Notes: generated from the letters alone by a model not told the origin. A stretch of DNA of 64,000 bases from Pseudoalteromonas rubra (GCF_001482385.1 NZ_CP013611.1:3541501-3605500), one strand, 5' to 3'. Positions 17,920 through 28,202 are shown, counted from the first letter of the stretch. Numbers and translations: made by a program.

Positions 17920-19056
17920 TCAGACGAACAATTCTAGCAGGTCATTCAGATATCTGTGGCCCTTAATTGTTACCAACCATGAATCGCCCTGGTCAATCAA
18001 CAACTCTTGTTCAAGTGCCCGGTTAATCGCAGGCTCGATATCGCTGAGTGATAAGCCGGTATAATCGCAAAAATCCTGTTTAGCACAGGGAGCGTGTAAG
18101 CGAAAACAATTCATAAAGAACTCAAATGGCCGATCGGCTGGTTCCACCTGCCAGCTGTCGTATAAATACGACTTACTGAGATCCATATAGCCTCGAGGGT
18201 GCTTAACTTTTACGGTGCGCAGTATCTGGTTACTTTCGGGTTGAGTGATTTTACCATGTGCGCCACAGCCAATCCCCAGATAGTCGCCGAATTGCCAGTA
18301 ATTCAGGTTGTGCTTACATTGATAGCCAGCTTTAGCATAACCTGAAATTTCGTATTGCTGATAGCCATGTTTGGCCAACAAGGCTTGTCCTTGCTCCTGG
18401 ATATCCCACAAAACTTCGTCCTGAGGCAGCTTAGGCGGCTTAGACGCAAACTGTGTGTTTGGCTCAATCGTGAGTTGATACCAGGATAAATGTGGAGGGT
18501 TGAGGTCAATGACTTGCTGCAGGTCGCTCAATGCGTCAGCAACGGATTGATCTGGCAAGCCGTGCATCAGGTCCATGTTGAAGCTATTAAGGCCTGCGTC
18601 GTGCGCTTCTAAGGCGGCGTGACGGGCTTCCTGCTCGCCATGAATGCGCCCTAGTGTTTTGAGCTTATCCGCCTGCAGGCTTTGCACGCCGATGGAGATA
18701 CGGTTGATGCCGGCTGCAACATAGTGTTTAAAGCGATCGGTTTCCACCGTTCCGGGGTTGGCTTCAAGTGTGATCTCTATGTCATCACTAAAGCCAATCA
18801 GCGCTTCTATCTCGCCTAACAGGTGGGTGTAAGCTTCGCCACTGAGCAGGCTGGGCGTGCCCCCACCAATAAAAATACTATGCAGCGGGCGCCCCTGCAC
18901 AAGGTGCAGATCGGCACGTAAATCTGCTAGCAAATGCTGAATATATTCCTGCTCAGGGATCTCGCCTTTCTGACCATGACTGTTAAAGTCGCAATAAGGG
19001 CATTTTTGCACGCACCACGGAACGTGAATGTATAAACTTAACGGGGGGAGATTCAC
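17920..19056 (-). CDS. hemW: Radical SAM heme chaperone HemW
   Basis: A 378-residue radical SAM protein of the HemW (formerly YggW) family. The 4Fe-4S motif is CVQKCPYC with Cys15, Cys19 and Cys22, followed by the extra Phe-Asn typical of HemN-like enzymes (DFNSHG). [18 protein letters not shown] and GVQSLQ match the SAM-binding barrel. HemW binds heme and is proposed to deliver it to respiratory proteins rather than act as a coproporphyrinogen oxidase. Its start overlaps the end of rdgB by 4 nt, so it is the last gene of the yggS-proC-yggT-DUF4426-rdgB-hemW operon, a conserved gammaproteobacterial order. Confidence 0.95.
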   Translation of the reverse strand: MNLPPLSLYIHVPWCVQKCPYCDFNSHGQKGEIPEQEYIQHLLADLRADLHLVQGRPLHSIFIGGGTPSLLSGEAYTHLLGEIEALIGFSDDIEITLEANPGTVETDRFKHYVAAGINRISIGVQSLQADKLKTLGRIHGEQEARHAALEAHDAGLNSFNMDLMHGLPDQSVADALSDLQQVIDLNPPHLSWYQLTIEPNTQFASKPPKLPQDEVLWDIQEQGQALLAKHGYQQYEISGYAKAGYQCKHNLNYWQFGDYLGIGCGAHGKITQPESNQILRTVKVKHPRGYMDLSKSYLYDSWQVEPADRPFEFFMNCFRLHAPCAKQDFCDYTGLSLSDIEPAINRALEQELLIDQGDSWLVTIKGHRYLNDLLELFV

Positions 19057-19646
19057 AGCTGGCCTTCAAAGTGTGCCAGCAGCTGCTGCAAGGCCTGACC
19101 GCGATGGCTGAGGGCATTTTTCTGCGCTTTGCTCAGCTGTGCGGATGTGCACTGAGTAGCTTCAACCCAGAATACGGGGTCGTAGCCAAAGCCTTGTAAA
19201 CCTCGTTGATCTTCAGTGATGCGACCTTCCCAGCTAGCCTGGCAAATAACAGGGGTAGGATCATCGGCATGGCGCATATAGACGAGTACGCACCAGAAAC
19301 GGGCGGTGCGCAGTGTTTCGCCGCTCATCGTTGCCAGCAATTTGTCGATGTTATCCTGATCGTTGGCATCCGCACCGGCATAACGGGCAGAATACACACC
19401 CGGTGCCCCTTGCAGGGCATCGACTTCCAGACCCGAGTCATCAGCAATGGCGGGTAATCCTGTGACTTTAGCGGCGTGACGCGCTTTGATAATGGCATTT
19501 TCTACAAAAGTAGTGCCCGTTTCTGCCACTTCGCTCACGTTGAACTGGCTTTGTGGCAGGATTTCGATATTCAGGTCTTTGAGCATGCTGCCGAGTTCGG
19601 CTACTTTGCCCTGATTGCCGGTGGCAAGAACAATTTGTCTGGTCAT
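19053..19646 (-). CDS. rdgB: XTP/dITP diphosphatase
   Basis: A 197-residue Ham1/RdgB-family nucleotide pyrophosphatase of normal length. It removes non-canonical purine nucleotides (XTP, dITP) from the cytoplasmic pool. The N-terminal [16 protein letters not shown], the catalytic [11 protein letters not shown] and GVYSARYAG segments and the GFGYDPVF motif are all present. It sits 1 nt after the DUF4426 gene and overlaps hemW by 4 nt. Confidence 0.96.
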   Translation of the reverse strand: MTRQIVLATGNQGKVAELGSMLKDLNIEILPQSQFNVSEVAETGTTFVENAIIKARHAAKVTGLPAIADDSGLEVDALQGAPGVYSARYAGADANDQDNIDKLLATMSGETLRTARFWCVLVYMRHADDPTPVICQASWEGRITEDQRGLQGFGYDPVFWVEATQCTSAQLSKAQKNALSHRGQALQQLLAHFEGQL

Positions 19647-19647
19647 A

Positions 19648-20094
19648 TTAATCTACATAAAACTTTTGCTGAAATTTAAGCACGTGTCGGGAGTTCCCTT
19701 GACGGATCGTGACTTCAAAGCGATAGGTGTCTTGGTGGTCGACATCCATCTGCGCCAGATAATAAACCGCGTCACCTTCCACCACTTCTTTGAAAGTTAA
19801 AGTGGTTTTGTTGCCGATCAGGTTGCGCGCCTGGCCCGTTAAGGTAGCGCGTTGTGCGGTGTTGTTGGCATCATTAGCCAGCACTGAAATGTTTATAATG
19901 GCCTTGCTGTTGCTACGGGTTAAACCGTAAGCACTGGCAATGTTAGGCTGAATAAAGGTCGACGGAAAGGCGATGTAATGGACCTGCCAGTCACCCAGTT
20001 GTTTATATTGCCCACCTTGTTCATTGTTGGCATGCGCTGGTTGTGCAATAAGCAGCACGGCCAGTATTGAAATCAGGGTTAATAAGGTTTTCAT
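19648..20094 (-). CDS. DUF4426 exported protein
   Basis: A 148-residue protein with a cleavable signal peptide (ending at AHAN) and a beta-rich DUF4426 domain. This small family is found between yggT and rdgB in many gammaproteobacteria, as it is here. Its function is not known. The compact spacing on both sides (18 nt to yggT, 1 nt to rdgB) shows it is part of the operon. Confidence 0.85.
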   Translation of the reverse strand: MKTLLTLISILAVLLIAQPAHANNEQGGQYKQLGDWQVHYIAFPSTFIQPNIASAYGLTRSNSKAIINISVLANDANNTAQRATLTGQARNLIGNKTTLTFKEVVEGDAVYYLAQMDVDHQDTYRFEVTIRQGNSRHVLKFQQKFYVD

Positions 20095-20112
20095 TGTGAC
20101 GACTCCGAGTGC

Positions 20113-20646
20113 TTAACGTAGCAGATCCATCATTAAGATCTGTAAGAACTGCATACCAATCAGAACGACCAGGATCGACAAATCCAGACCACCCAGTGGC
20201 GGAATAATTTTACGAACTGGGCGCAACATAGGTTCAGTGAGCTGATCAAAGACTGCGGCGATTGGGTTGTAGCCCTGGGCCACCCAGCTGAGGATAGCGC
20301 GGATAACTAACACCCAGAACACCAGAGAAAAGGCTTCTTTAGCTACGGTTAACGCACCGTCAATCGCCGCTCCCATTGGATCCCAGTAACCGCCCAGCAT
20401 GAGCATCAGCACGGATACTTTGGCAAAACCAACCAACAGCGCCACGACCAAAGACGCCAGATCCAAACCGCCCAGTCCGGGAATAAGCTTACGCAGTGGA
20501 TTCACGGCAAACGATGTTGCTTTAATCACGGCCTGGCTCAGTGGGTTATAAAAATCTGCTTTGACCAATTGCAGCCAAAAACGCAACAGTACGACCATCA
20601 AAAACAGGTCAAAAATAATCCCTACCAAAAAATGCATGGCGTTCAT
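20113..20646 (-). CDS. YggT family membrane protein
   Basis: A 177-residue inner-membrane protein with two YggT repeats, each with a hydrophobic pair of helices and the signature PLRKLIPGLGGLDLASLVV or PVRKIIPPLGGLDLSILVV. The duplicated architecture is typical of gammaproteobacterial YggT. Proposed roles include envelope or osmotic stress and cell division, but no biochemical function is settled. ATG at 20646 follows AGAGGA and lies 10 nt after the proC stop; a longer form would overlap proC. Confidence 0.9.
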   Translation of the reverse strand: MNAMHFLVGIIFDLFLMVVLLRFWLQLVKADFYNPLSQAVIKATSFAVNPLRKLIPGLGGLDLASLVVALLVGFAKVSVLMLMLGGYWDPMGAAIDGALTVAKEAFSLVFWVLVIRAILSWVAQGYNPIAAVFDQLTEPMLRPVRKIIPPLGGLDLSILVVLIGMQFLQILMMDLLR

Positions 20647-20656
20647 TGTATGTCCT

Positions 20657-21478
20657 CTAGATTTGTTGTTCCATTTCCTCTGCCCGCGCAATGCAGGCAT
20701 CCATGGCGTCGGCCACGGTTTGCGGTAACTGGTTTGCTTTTAAATGTTCAACGGCTGCGTGTGTGGTGCCGCCTTTGGAGGTGACGTTAGCACGCAACTG
20801 CGCAATACTGATGTCTTGCTGAGATAAGGCCATTTCTGCGGCGCCGAGTGCGGTTTGTTGCACCAGTGCGCGTGCCTGCTCTGGTGAAAAACCCAGTGCA
20901 ATGGCTTTTTCTTCAATGGCTTCCATAAACAGGAAAAAATAGGCTGGCGAGGAGCCCGTTACGGCAATGACATCATTGATTTGTGATTCTTGTTTCAGCC
21001 AGATGGCGATGCCCGTGGATGAAAAGACCTGTTCGATATAGGTTTTTTCCTCATCACTGATATCTGCGGCAAACAGACCCGAGACACCACGCCCCAGTAA
21101 GGACGGCGTATTTGGCATACAACGCACCAGTTTGACATCTTCTGCTAGCATTTCGCGCAGGCGTTTAACGGTGATCCCTGCTGCGACAGACACAAATAGC
21201 TTGTTGCTGAGATCTAATCCGGCATCAACAAAAGTCTGGCATAGCTCGGCCATCATTTGTGGCTTCACAGATAACACCACGACATCTGCTTCCTCAACCG
21301 CTTTGAGATTATCCTGTTCGGTACGCACCCCAAAATCGGCATGGGCCTTAGCCAGCTTCTCAGCGTTGCGATTGGTTGCAATGATACTCTGTGGGGCAAA
21401 TCCGTTTTTGATCATGCCACCTATGATGGCATAGCTCATATTACCTGTGCCGATAAATGAAATCGTTTTATTAGCCAT
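20657..21478 (-). CDS. proC: Pyrroline-5-carboxylate reductase
   Basis: A 273-residue ProC of normal length, catalysing the final NAD(P)H-dependent step of proline synthesis. It starts with the Rossmann motif FIGTGNMSYAIIGGM and has the CMPNTP segment and the dimer helices with the PS00521-like pattern (TVLGAAEM-type: QTALGAAEMALS, then LRANVTSKGGTTHAA). It is transcribed 15 nt after yggS in the conserved operon. Confidence 0.96.
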   Translation of the reverse strand: MANKTISFIGTGNMSYAIIGGMIKNGFAPQSIIATNRNAEKLAKAHADFGVRTEQDNLKAVEEADVVVLSVKPQMMAELCQTFVDAGLDLSNKLFVSVAAGITVKRLREMLAEDVKLVRCMPNTPSLLGRGVSGLFAADISDEEKTYIEQVFSSTGIAIWLKQESQINDVIAVTGSSPAYFFLFMEAIEEKAIALGFSPEQARALVQQTALGAAEMALSQQDISIAQLRANVTSKGGTTHAAVEHLKANQLPQTVADAMDACIARAEEMEQQI

Positions 21479-21493
21479 TAGGAGTGTGTCACC

Positions 21494-22177
21494 TTATTGT
21501 CGTTTGCCAAAAATATCCGTGCCGATACGCACCATGGTTGCGCCGCCCTGAATGGCCATTTCCAGATCGCCACTCATACCCATCGACAAGGTATCCAGCT
21601 GTTGATATTGAGCCTTTAGTTTATCAAAGCAAGCCTTCATTTGGCGAAAATATTGCAATTGCTGTTGTGTGTCATCGGTTTGCGCTGTAATTGTCATCAA
21701 CCCGCGCAGTTCCAGCTGGCGTGCGCCATCAATATAGGCGGCGAGTTCGTCCAGTTCACTCAGCGCGCATCCGGATTTTTGTTCGTCGTTACTGATGTTC
21801 ACCTGGATCAGCACTTTGAGCGGCATCAGGTTGGTGGGCCTTTGTTCATTCAGACGACGCGCAATCTTCAGACGGTCGACACTTTGCACCCAAGAGAAAT
21901 GTTCGGCAATCTGGCGCGACTTATTAGATTGAATGGGACCGATAAAATGCCATTCAATGTCTTTTTGCTGCTGAAAGTGGCGGACTTTATCGACGGCTTC
22001 CTGAACATAGGATTCACCAAATAAGCGCTGACCTGCCGCATAGGCTTGTTCAATGAGTTCGACAGGTTTGGTTTTTGATACGGCCAGTAATTCGACCTCG
22101 TGGTCTGTGGCACACTTTTGCTGTGCTTTTGCTATGCGATCATAGGCGTTGTTCAGCCGTTCTGCTATTGTAACCAT
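21494..22177 (-). CDS. yggS: YggS/PLPBP family pyridoxal-phosphate homeostasis protein
   Basis: A 227-residue PLP-binding protein of the YggS/PROSC family. Lys35 region (LLAVSKTKP) is the PLP lysine segment and the C terminus has the phosphate-binding SMGMSGDLEMAIQGGATMVRIGT region (read as two halves). It buffers pyridoxal phosphate in the cytoplasm and has no catalytic role established. It is the first gene of the operon; only 29 nt separate its start from the divergent pilT, so the two promoters must overlap. Confidence 0.95.
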   Translation of the reverse strand: MVTIAERLNNAYDRIAKAQQKCATDHEVELLAVSKTKPVELIEQAYAAGQRLFGESYVQEAVDKVRHFQQQKDIEWHFIGPIQSNKSRQIAEHFSWVQSVDRLKIARRLNEQRPTNLMPLKVLIQVNISNDEQKSGCALSELDELAAYIDGARQLELRGLMTITAQTDDTQQQLQYFRQMKACFDKLKAQYQQLDTLSMGMSGDLEMAIQGGATMVRIGTDIFGKRQ

Positions 22178-22206
22178 ATTATTATTTGCTCGTTGTGGAG
22201 TCTGAG

Positions 22207-23253
22207 ATGGATATTACTGAATTATTGGCCTTTAGTGTGCAACACAAAGCATCGGATTTACACCTTTCATCGGGAGTTTCACCGATGATCCGGGTTGATG
22301 GCGATGTGCGCCGGGTAAACATTCCTGCACTGGAAGCGAAGGACGTTAACAGCCTCGTTTACGATATTATGAATGATAACCAGCGTAAGGACTATGAGCA
22401 AAATCTTGAGGTAGATTTCTCATTTGAAGTGCCTAACCTGGCACGTTTTCGTGTCAATGCATTTAACGCCAGTCGTGGTCCGGCGGCGGTGTTCAGGACC
22501 ATTCCCAGCTCAGTGCTGACGCTGGAAGATCTGGGTGCGCCGGAGATTTTCCGCAAAATTTCTGATTGTCCGCGTGGTTTAGTGCTGGTCACAGGCCCAA
22601 CCGGGTCGGGTAAATCCACTACGCTGGCAGCCATGGTGGATTACATCAACAGTAACAAGCATCACCACATTCTGACCATTGAAGACCCCATTGAATTTGT
22701 TCACGACAATAAATTAAGCCTGATCAACCAGCGTGAAGTACATCGTGACACGCACAGTTTCAATGCCGCGCTGCGCAGTGCGCTGCGTGAAGACCCGGAT
22801 GTCATCCTGGTTGGTGAATTACGTGATTTGGAAACCATCCGACTTGCGATGACGGCTGCCGAAACCGGTCACCTGGTGTTTGGTACTTTGCACACCACCT
22901 CTGCGCCTAAAACCATTGACCGTATTATTGACGTTTTCCCGGGTGAGGAAAAAGACATGGTACGTTCTATGTTATCTGAGTCCCTGCAAGCCGTTATTTC
23001 ACAAACACTGGTGAAAAAAGTGGGCGGTGGTCGGGTTGCTGCACATGAGATCATGATGGGGATCCCGGCTATTCGTAACCTCATTCGCGAAGATAAAATT
23101 GCGCAAATGTACTCGTCAATACAAACCGGTGCGATGCATGGCATGCAGACTATGGACCAGTGTCTGACTAATCTGGTGAACCGTGGCCTGATCACTAATC
23201 AGGATGCCCAGCCGAAAGCCCATGATAAGAGCCAGTTTGGCACCACTTATTAA
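22207..23253 (+). CDS. pilT: Type IV pilus retraction ATPase PilT
   Basis: A 348-residue hexameric motor ATPase that drives retraction of type IV pili and twitching. The N terminus begins MDITELLAFSVQHKASDLHL as in other PilT; Walker A is GPTGSGKSTT, the Asp box and Walker B lie around EDPIEFVHDNK and DPDVILVGELRDLETI, and AIRNLIRE is close to the AIRNLIRE motif known to be needed for retraction. ATG at 22207 matches the family start; a TTG 21 nt upstream is open but extends past the conserved start. pilU follows at 15 nt. Confidence 0.97.
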   Translation: MDITELLAFSVQHKASDLHLSSGVSPMIRVDGDVRRVNIPALEAKDVNSLVYDIMNDNQRKDYEQNLEVDFSFEVPNLARFRVNAFNASRGPAAVFRTIPSSVLTLEDLGAPEIFRKISDCPRGLVLVTGPTGSGKSTTLAAMVDYINSNKHHHILTIEDPIEFVHDNKLSLINQREVHRDTHSFNAALRSALREDPDVILVGELRDLETIRLAMTAAETGHLVFGTLHTTSAPKTIDRIIDVFPGEEKDMVRSMLSESLQAVISQTLVKKVGGGRVAAHEIMMGIPAIRNLIREDKIAQMYSSIQTGAMHGMQTMDQCLTNLVNRGLITNQDAQPKAHDKSQFGTTY

Positions 23254-23268
23254 TCCCGGGAGGTTATG

Positions 23269-24393
23269 ATGGAGCTTGTACATTATCTGCAAACGATGAA
23301 AGACAAAGGTGCATCGGATTTGTTTGTATCTGCCGGTTTGCCCGTGAGTGCCAAAATCGACGGTGAGCTGCGTGCACTGGATGATGACCAATTGGATGCT
23401 GAGGCGGCATTGGCCATGGTCGAATCAGCCATGAGCGAGAAACAAAAACAGCAGTTTCATGGTGAGAAAGAATGTAACTTTGCGGTGGCCAATGAGATAG
23501 GCCGTTTCCGGGTTTCGGCTTTTTGGCAACGCGACTGCGCCGGTATGGTGATCCGGCGTATTGTCACGGATATCCCTGAGGTGACTGACTTAGGTCTGCC
23601 GTCGGTGCTGACTGATGTGATCATGTCTAAGCGTGGTCTGGTGTTATTTGTCGGTGGGACCGGCACCGGTAAGTCGACTTCTCTGGCAGCCTTACTGGGC
23701 TATCGTAATCGTAATCAACGCGGTCATATACTGACCATCGAAGATCCGATTGAGTTTGTGCATCAACATCGCAAGAGCATTATTACACAGCGTGAAGTGG
23801 GGCTGGATACGGAGAGCTTTGAGTCGGCACTGAAAAGCTCACTGCGTCAGGCGCCGGATGTGATCCTGATTGGTGAGATCCGCTCTCGTGAGACCATGGA
23901 ATATGCATTAAGTTTTGCTGAAACCGGCCATCTGTGTGTTGCAACGTTACACGCCAACAATGCCAATCAGGCCATCGACCGTATCATGCATCTGGTACCA
24001 AAAGAGAAGCATGACAAGCTGAAGTACGACCTAGCGTTAAACCTCAGGGCCATTGTCGCGCAACAATTGGTGCCATCGGCCAAAGGGGAAGGGCGTGTGG
24101 CGGCCATTGAGGTGTTGCTCAATTCACCTATGGTGGCTGAGCTGATTAAGAAAGGTGACATTGGCTCAATTAAAGAGACCATGTCGAAGTCGAAGGAAAT
24201 GGGGATGCAAACCTTTGACCAGGCGCTGTTCGAATTGTATAAGCAGCAAAGGATCAACTACGCGGATGCCCTGCATCATGCTGATTCACCGAATGACCTG
24301 CGTCTGATGATTAAACTGCAAAACAATGAGCAAAAAGGAGCGGGCTTCTTGCAAGGGGTGACCGTTGACGGCCTGGACGATAAAAAGCGCTGA
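23269..24393 (+). CDS. pilU: Type IV pilus ATPase PilU
   Basis: A 374-residue PilT-like ATPase, the accessory retraction motor that acts with PilT. Walker A is GGTGTGKSTS and Walker B APDVILIGEIRSRETM. The longer C-terminal tail after DDLRLMI-type PNDLRLMIKLQN distinguishes PilU from PilT. Two adjacent ATGs are available; 23269 gives better spacing from GGGAGG (23258-23263). The gene forms a unit with pilT, as in Pseudomonas and Vibrio. Confidence 0.95.
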   Translation: MELVHYLQTMKDKGASDLFVSAGLPVSAKIDGELRALDDDQLDAEAALAMVESAMSEKQKQQFHGEKECNFAVANEIGRFRVSAFWQRDCAGMVIRRIVTDIPEVTDLGLPSVLTDVIMSKRGLVLFVGGTGTGKSTSLAALLGYRNRNQRGHILTIEDPIEFVHQHRKSIITQREVGLDTESFESALKSSLRQAPDVILIGEIRSRETMEYALSFAETGHLCVATLHANNANQAIDRIMHLVPKEKHDKLKYDLALNLRAIVAQQLVPSAKGEGRVAAIEVLLNSPMVAELIKKGDIGSIKETMSKSKEMGMQTFDQALFELYKQQRINYADALHHADSPNDLRLMIKLQNNEQKGAGFLQGVTVDGLDDKKR

Positions 24394-25309
24394 TTGGGCC
24401 AGATACGGGGCCACATTGGTCCTGTGTTGCTTAACCGCCTTATCCCTGGCAACGGCGAATGAGCTTGTTGCTGAGCAATCGGCCGATCACAATGTGGTGG
24501 ATATGTATATCCGCGATGACGTGTATGCCGATTACCTGCGCTTTTTGAATGGTCGAGCCCCACTCGAAGTGTCGCAGTTTTCGGGTGACTATGTACGTAG
24601 AGACGTCGTTGATATGGTGTTGGTGCAACAGGCGCTGGCACTGGGCGGATTCAAAAAATCATTCACTTACCGGCCGGGTAACGTCAGCTTTCGCCATTCG
24701 AATTTGCTGGAGCAGGGCAAGCTGTTGCTCAGCTTTGACAGTTACTGGCTGGATGATGCGAAGGCGAAAGCGGATAAACTGTTTATCAGTGATGCGGTGA
24801 TCCGCCGGGGGGAATATTTTGCCGGGATTTTTTATGCCCCCGAAAACCTGGCGGTGGCACGGATCACTCAGTTAACTGAATTGCGTGAGTTGAGTGCCGT
24901 CTCCACCAGTCGCTGGCGCACTGACTGGCAAACCTTGAACGACCTGGGTCTTAAGCATTTGATGAATGAACCTGTCTGGGCCTCACAAGCACAAATGGTT
25001 AATCGCCAATGGGTTGATTTTATGCTGATGCCGTTAATGCCAAGCCTGAATAATGAGTTCAGACTGAATGATATTCATTTGGTGGCCCACCCTAATTTAG
25101 TGGTGCAGTTTGATGGTAGCCGCCACTTTGTGGTGTCGCGGCTTCATCCTGACGGAGAGCGTGCGTTTAAGGCGCTGCAAAATGGCTTGAGGCAACTCAG
25201 AGCACAAGGTCGGGTCCGTCAGGCCTATCAGCAGGCTGGATTTATCCCTGATCTGCAACGCTATCGGGTGCTTAACCCCATTGCGCCTCAAAAAAACTCT
25301 CCAGAATGA
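24365..25309 (+). CDS. Exported protein of unknown function, binding-protein-like
   Basis: A 314-residue protein overlapping the end of pilU by 29 nt. It starts with TTG at 24365, 6 nt after AAGGGG, and has a hydrophobic export segment (residues about 11-31, ending LATANE). The rest resembles the shape of solute-binding-like orphan proteins of Alteromonadales: segments ending each half such as [21 protein letters not shown] look like the last helices of periplasmic binding proteins. I do not recognise a defined family. No ATG start exists before residue 48, so the TTG is needed for an export signal. Its 3' end overlaps the converging ruvX by 38 nt. Confidence 0.65.
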   Translation: MTAWTIKSADWARYGATLVLCCLTALSLATANELVAEQSADHNVVDMYIRDDVYADYLRFLNGRAPLEVSQFSGDYVRRDVVDMVLVQQALALGGFKKSFTYRPGNVSFRHSNLLEQGKLLLSFDSYWLDDAKAKADKLFISDAVIRRGEYFAGIFYAPENLAVARITQLTELRELSAVSTSRWRTDWQTLNDLGLKHLMNEPVWASQAQMVNRQWVDFMLMPLMPSLNNEFRLNDIHLVAHPNLVVQFDGSRHFVVSRLHPDGERAFKALQNGLRQLRAQGRVRQAYQQAGFIPDLQRYRVLNPIAPQKNSPE

Positions 25310-25718
25310 TAATGGCTGACATGCCATCAATCTTATCTTTAGCCAGTGAGCGGTAACCCCCTTGTTCAAACAGTCGGGCTTTGGCATCTGCCGTGGTCAG
25401 ACGCTCATCCTGAGTCTCGACAGGTAAGCGAAACTGGTTGTGCAGCCGGTTGGCAAACTTTTTAGCGCGGAAGGTCAGATCCTGATTCGTACCATCCATA
25501 TTTAATGGCAGACCAACAACCAGCAGGTCGGGTTTCCACTGTTCGATATACGGGGCGATATCCTGCCAGTCGGGAATACCGTCACGGGCTTTGACGGCCC
25601 CCAGACTGCTGGCGGTGCCTGTTATCTCCTGACCGACGGCCAGGCCGATGCTCCGGGTACCAAAATCAAAGCCTATGACCGTACGCTGGCCGGGTGCTGT
25701 TTTATCGTTATTACTCAT
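25272..25718 (-). CDS. ruvX: RuvX/YqgF RNase H-like nuclease
   Basis: A 148-residue YqgF-family protein with an RNase H fold, of normal length. The first strand [14 protein letters not shown] carries the catalytic Asp, [11 protein letters not shown] is conserved, and the DERLTT segment carries the second acidic site. It is described as a pre-16S rRNA 5'-end nuclease and Holliday junction resolvase-like enzyme. It follows yqgE on the same strand by 75 nt, the conserved order gshB-yqgE-ruvX. Confidence 0.94.
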   Translation of the reverse strand: MSNNDKTAPGQRTVIGFDFGTRSIGLAVGQEITGTASSLGAVKARDGIPDWQDIAPYIEQWKPDLLVVGLPLNMDGTNQDLTFRAKKFANRLHNQFRLPVETQDERLTTADAKARLFEQGGYRSLAKDKIDGMSAIIILESFFEAQWG

Positions 25719-25793
25719 GGTGTATTCTCAAGTGCACACAGATTGTCGCCAACTGGTGTAACGGCGACAGGCTGTTAACTGGGGTGGTCTGGC

Positions 25794-26351
25794 TCAGGCG
25801 TGTCCCGCCTCGGTGCTCAGTTGCCCGGCATCGATACCGAGCATTTCGACTGCTTTTTCCCAGCGTTTTTCTGGGGGCGTATTAAAAATAATGGCCGGAT
25901 CCGCTTCAATGATCAGCCAGGAGTTTTCCAGGATTTCTTTTTCCAGCTGTCCCTGTTCCCACCCTGAATAGCCCAGAGTAATGATAAAGGCATCCGGACA
26001 GTTATGTGAGGTCAGTGACGCCAGTACATCTTTAGAAGTGGTGATCATCATGTCTGAGCTAAGTTCACGGCTGGACGCATAACCGGGCTTGGGCGTGTGT
26101 AACACAAAGCCACGGTCAGTATGTACTGGTCCACCGGCAAACACTGACTGGCTTGCCGCGTTACTGGATTTATCGTTATCAATTTCTATCTGATCAAGCA
26201 GTTCACCGACAGTCACGTTAATGGGGTGATTGACGACCAGGCCCATTGCGCCTTCTTCGTTGTGCTCACAAATATAGGTGACTGTGTGCTTAAAGAAGGG
26301 ATCTTGCAAATTTGGCATAGCGACCAAAAAATGATTTGCGAGTGATTGCAT
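25794..26351 (-). CDS. YqgE/AlgH family protein
   Basis: A 185-residue protein of the UPF0301 family (YqgE in E. coli, AlgH in Pseudomonas), of standard length. The conserved start LANHFLVAMPNLQDPFF, the GAMGLVVNHP segment and the VFAGGPV motif identify it. The molecular function is not established. It lies 18 nt after gshB. Confidence 0.94.
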   Translation of the reverse strand: MQSLANHFLVAMPNLQDPFFKHTVTYICEHNEEGAMGLVVNHPINVTVGELLDQIEIDNDKSSNAASQSVFAGGPVHTDRGFVLHTPKPGYASSRELSSDMMITTSKDVLASLTSHNCPDAFIITLGYSGWEQGQLEKEILENSWLIIEADPAIIFNTPPEKRWEKAVEMLGIDAGQLSTEAGHA

Positions 26352-26369
26352 AGCGAGACCCCCTTTTAA

Positions 26370-27329
26370 TTATCCTTTAGTATGGTCGAGTTTTGCTGCA
26401 ATGGCATCAAAAAACTTATCCATAATCGAAATATCATACGCCGCCTCAATTTCTTTCACACAGGTTGGCGCAGTGACATTAATCTCGGTGAGCTTGTCGC
26501 CGATGATGTCCAGACCGACAAAAATCAGCCCTTTTTCTTTCAGGACAGGGGCAACCGCTTCCGCAATTTTTCGGTCGCTATCACTGATAGGACGTGCTTC
26601 ACCACGACCGCCTGCGGCCAGGTTACCGCGCGTTTCGCCACCTTGTGGGATGCGGGCTAGACAGTAGGGCATGACTTCACCGTCGACCACCAGGACGCGT
26701 TTGTCGCCGTCTTTAATTGCTGGTACGTAATTTTGCGCCATCGCAAAGCGGCTACCATGTTCGGTGAGGGTTTCACAGATCACGCCTATGTTCGGATCAT
26801 CCTGACGTACCCGGAAAATAGAGGCACCACCCATGCCATCCAGCGGCTTAAGAATGATATCTCCGTGTTTAGTCAAAAATTCACGGATCTGAGACGCAGA
26901 GCGCGTTACTAAGGTATCTGGAGTATGCTCGCTGAACCAGGCGGTAAATAGCTTTTCATTGGCGTCGCGCAGGCTTTGCGGTTTGTTGATCACCAATGTA
27001 CCGGCTTGCTCAGCACGCTCCAGTATGTATGTCGCGTAAATATATTCGGTATCGAACGGAGGATCTTTGCGCATTAAAATCACGTCCAGATCGCTCAGTG
27101 CGATATCATCTTTGTCTGCCAATTCATACCAGTGTTGTTCATCGTCAAACACGGTGGCCTTAGCTGCGGTTGCCCGGGCTTCACCCTGATACAAATACAG
27201 ATCCTGCATTTCCATGTAGTAAAGCTCATAACCACGTGCCTGCGCTGCCAGCATCATGGCGAAGCCAGTATCTTTTTTGATATTAAAGCCACTGATTGGA
27301 TCTGAGATGATCCCGAGTTTCGCTGCCAT
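26370..27329 (-). CDS. gshB: Glutathione synthase
   Basis: A 319-residue ATP-grasp enzyme, full length for bacterial GshB. It joins glycine to gamma-glutamylcysteine in the cytoplasm. LGIISDPISGFNIKKDT is the typical N terminus, LKPLDGMGGASIFR is the ATP-grasp glycine loop, and INVTAPTCVKEIE is the conserved C-terminal metal/ATP site. It is 75 nt after rsmE on the same strand and forms a conserved cluster with yqgE and ruvX. Confidence 0.97.
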   Translation of the reverse strand: MAAKLGIISDPISGFNIKKDTGFAMMLAAQARGYELYYMEMQDLYLYQGEARATAAKATVFDDEQHWYELADKDDIALSDLDVILMRKDPPFDTEYIYATYILERAEQAGTLVINKPQSLRDANEKLFTAWFSEHTPDTLVTRSASQIREFLTKHGDIILKPLDGMGGASIFRVRQDDPNIGVICETLTEHGSRFAMAQNYVPAIKDGDKRVLVVDGEVMPYCLARIPQGGETRGNLAAGGRGEARPISDSDRKIAEAVAPVLKEKGLIFVGLDIIGDKLTEINVTAPTCVKEIEAAYDISIMDKFFDAIAAKLDHTKG

Positions 27330-27404
27330 TGGGGTTACCTTATGTAAAGTTAATCAATTCAACTGCTAAGTGTCTGATTAGGATATAAGGGCGAAACTAA
27401 TTTT

Positions 27405-28139
27405 TTAAAGGGCCAGATCGCCGAACTCAAGCTGTAATGCGCTGAGTACGGTCAGCGCTGCGGTTTCTGTCCGCAGAACGCGTGGGCCGAGGCGGATATC
27501 GATGAAACCTTGCTGGGCCGTGGCGGTCATTTCTTCGTCGGTAAAGCCGCCTTCGGGGCCAACCAGGAAACGAATGCCATGCTCAGGGGCTGGCAGGGTT
27601 TTTATCGAGTGTTCAGCTCTGGGGTGCAGTGTCAGCTTTAAAGCGTCACTTGTCTGTGCCAGCCAGTCATCAATTGAAACTGGCGGGTGTATGGTGGTAA
27701 TGGTGTTTCGGCCAGACTGTTCTGCGGCAGCAATGGCGATTTTCTGCCATTGCTGGTGTTTTTTGGCCAGTCGCTCACCACTGAGTTTAACACCACAGCG
27801 GGTGGTGAATAAGGGGGTGATCTCAGTGATCCCCAGTTCCACTGACTTCTGAATGGTAAAGTCCATTTTGTCACCACGAGAAATGCCCTGACCGAGGTGA
27901 ATAGACAAGGGTGACTCAACTTGCTTATCAAGGAATTGCTCAGGCATGACCCGAACTTTCTTTTTACTGACTTCGCTGATGGTCGCCAGATACTCACCGC
28001 CCTGACCATTGAACAGGCTGAGTTTGTCACCTTCACCCATACGCAGTACACGGGCGACATGCCCGGCGGCATCATCGCCAAGGTCAATCGCTTCGCCAAT
28101 AACAAGGTCGGAAGGCTGGTAAATATGAGGTATGCGCAT
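27405..28139 (-). CDS. rsmE: 16S rRNA (uracil-1498-N3)-methyltransferase
   Basis: A 244-residue SPOUT-family methyltransferase of standard length. It methylates U1498 of 16S rRNA in assembled 30S subunits. An N-terminal PUA-like domain (through about residue 70) is followed by the knotted SAM-binding domain with FLVGPEGGFTDEE and the terminal RLGPRVLRTETAAL. Position next to gshB is conserved in gammaproteobacteria. Confidence 0.96.
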   Translation of the reverse strand: MRIPHIYQPSDLVIGEAIDLGDDAAGHVARVLRMGEGDKLSLFNGQGGEYLATISEVSKKKVRVMPEQFLDKQVESPLSIHLGQGISRGDKMDFTIQKSVELGITEITPLFTTRCGVKLSGERLAKKHQQWQKIAIAAAEQSGRNTITTIHPPVSIDDWLAQTSDALKLTLHPRAEHSIKTLPAPEHGIRFLVGPEGGFTDEEMTATAQQGFIDIRLGPRVLRTETAALTVLSALQLEFGDLAL

Positions 28140-28202
28140 GGTAGACTATTCCGCTGTTAAATAGCCGTAATGGTAAGGGGTTATGTACAGTGAGTCCAGC
28201 AC

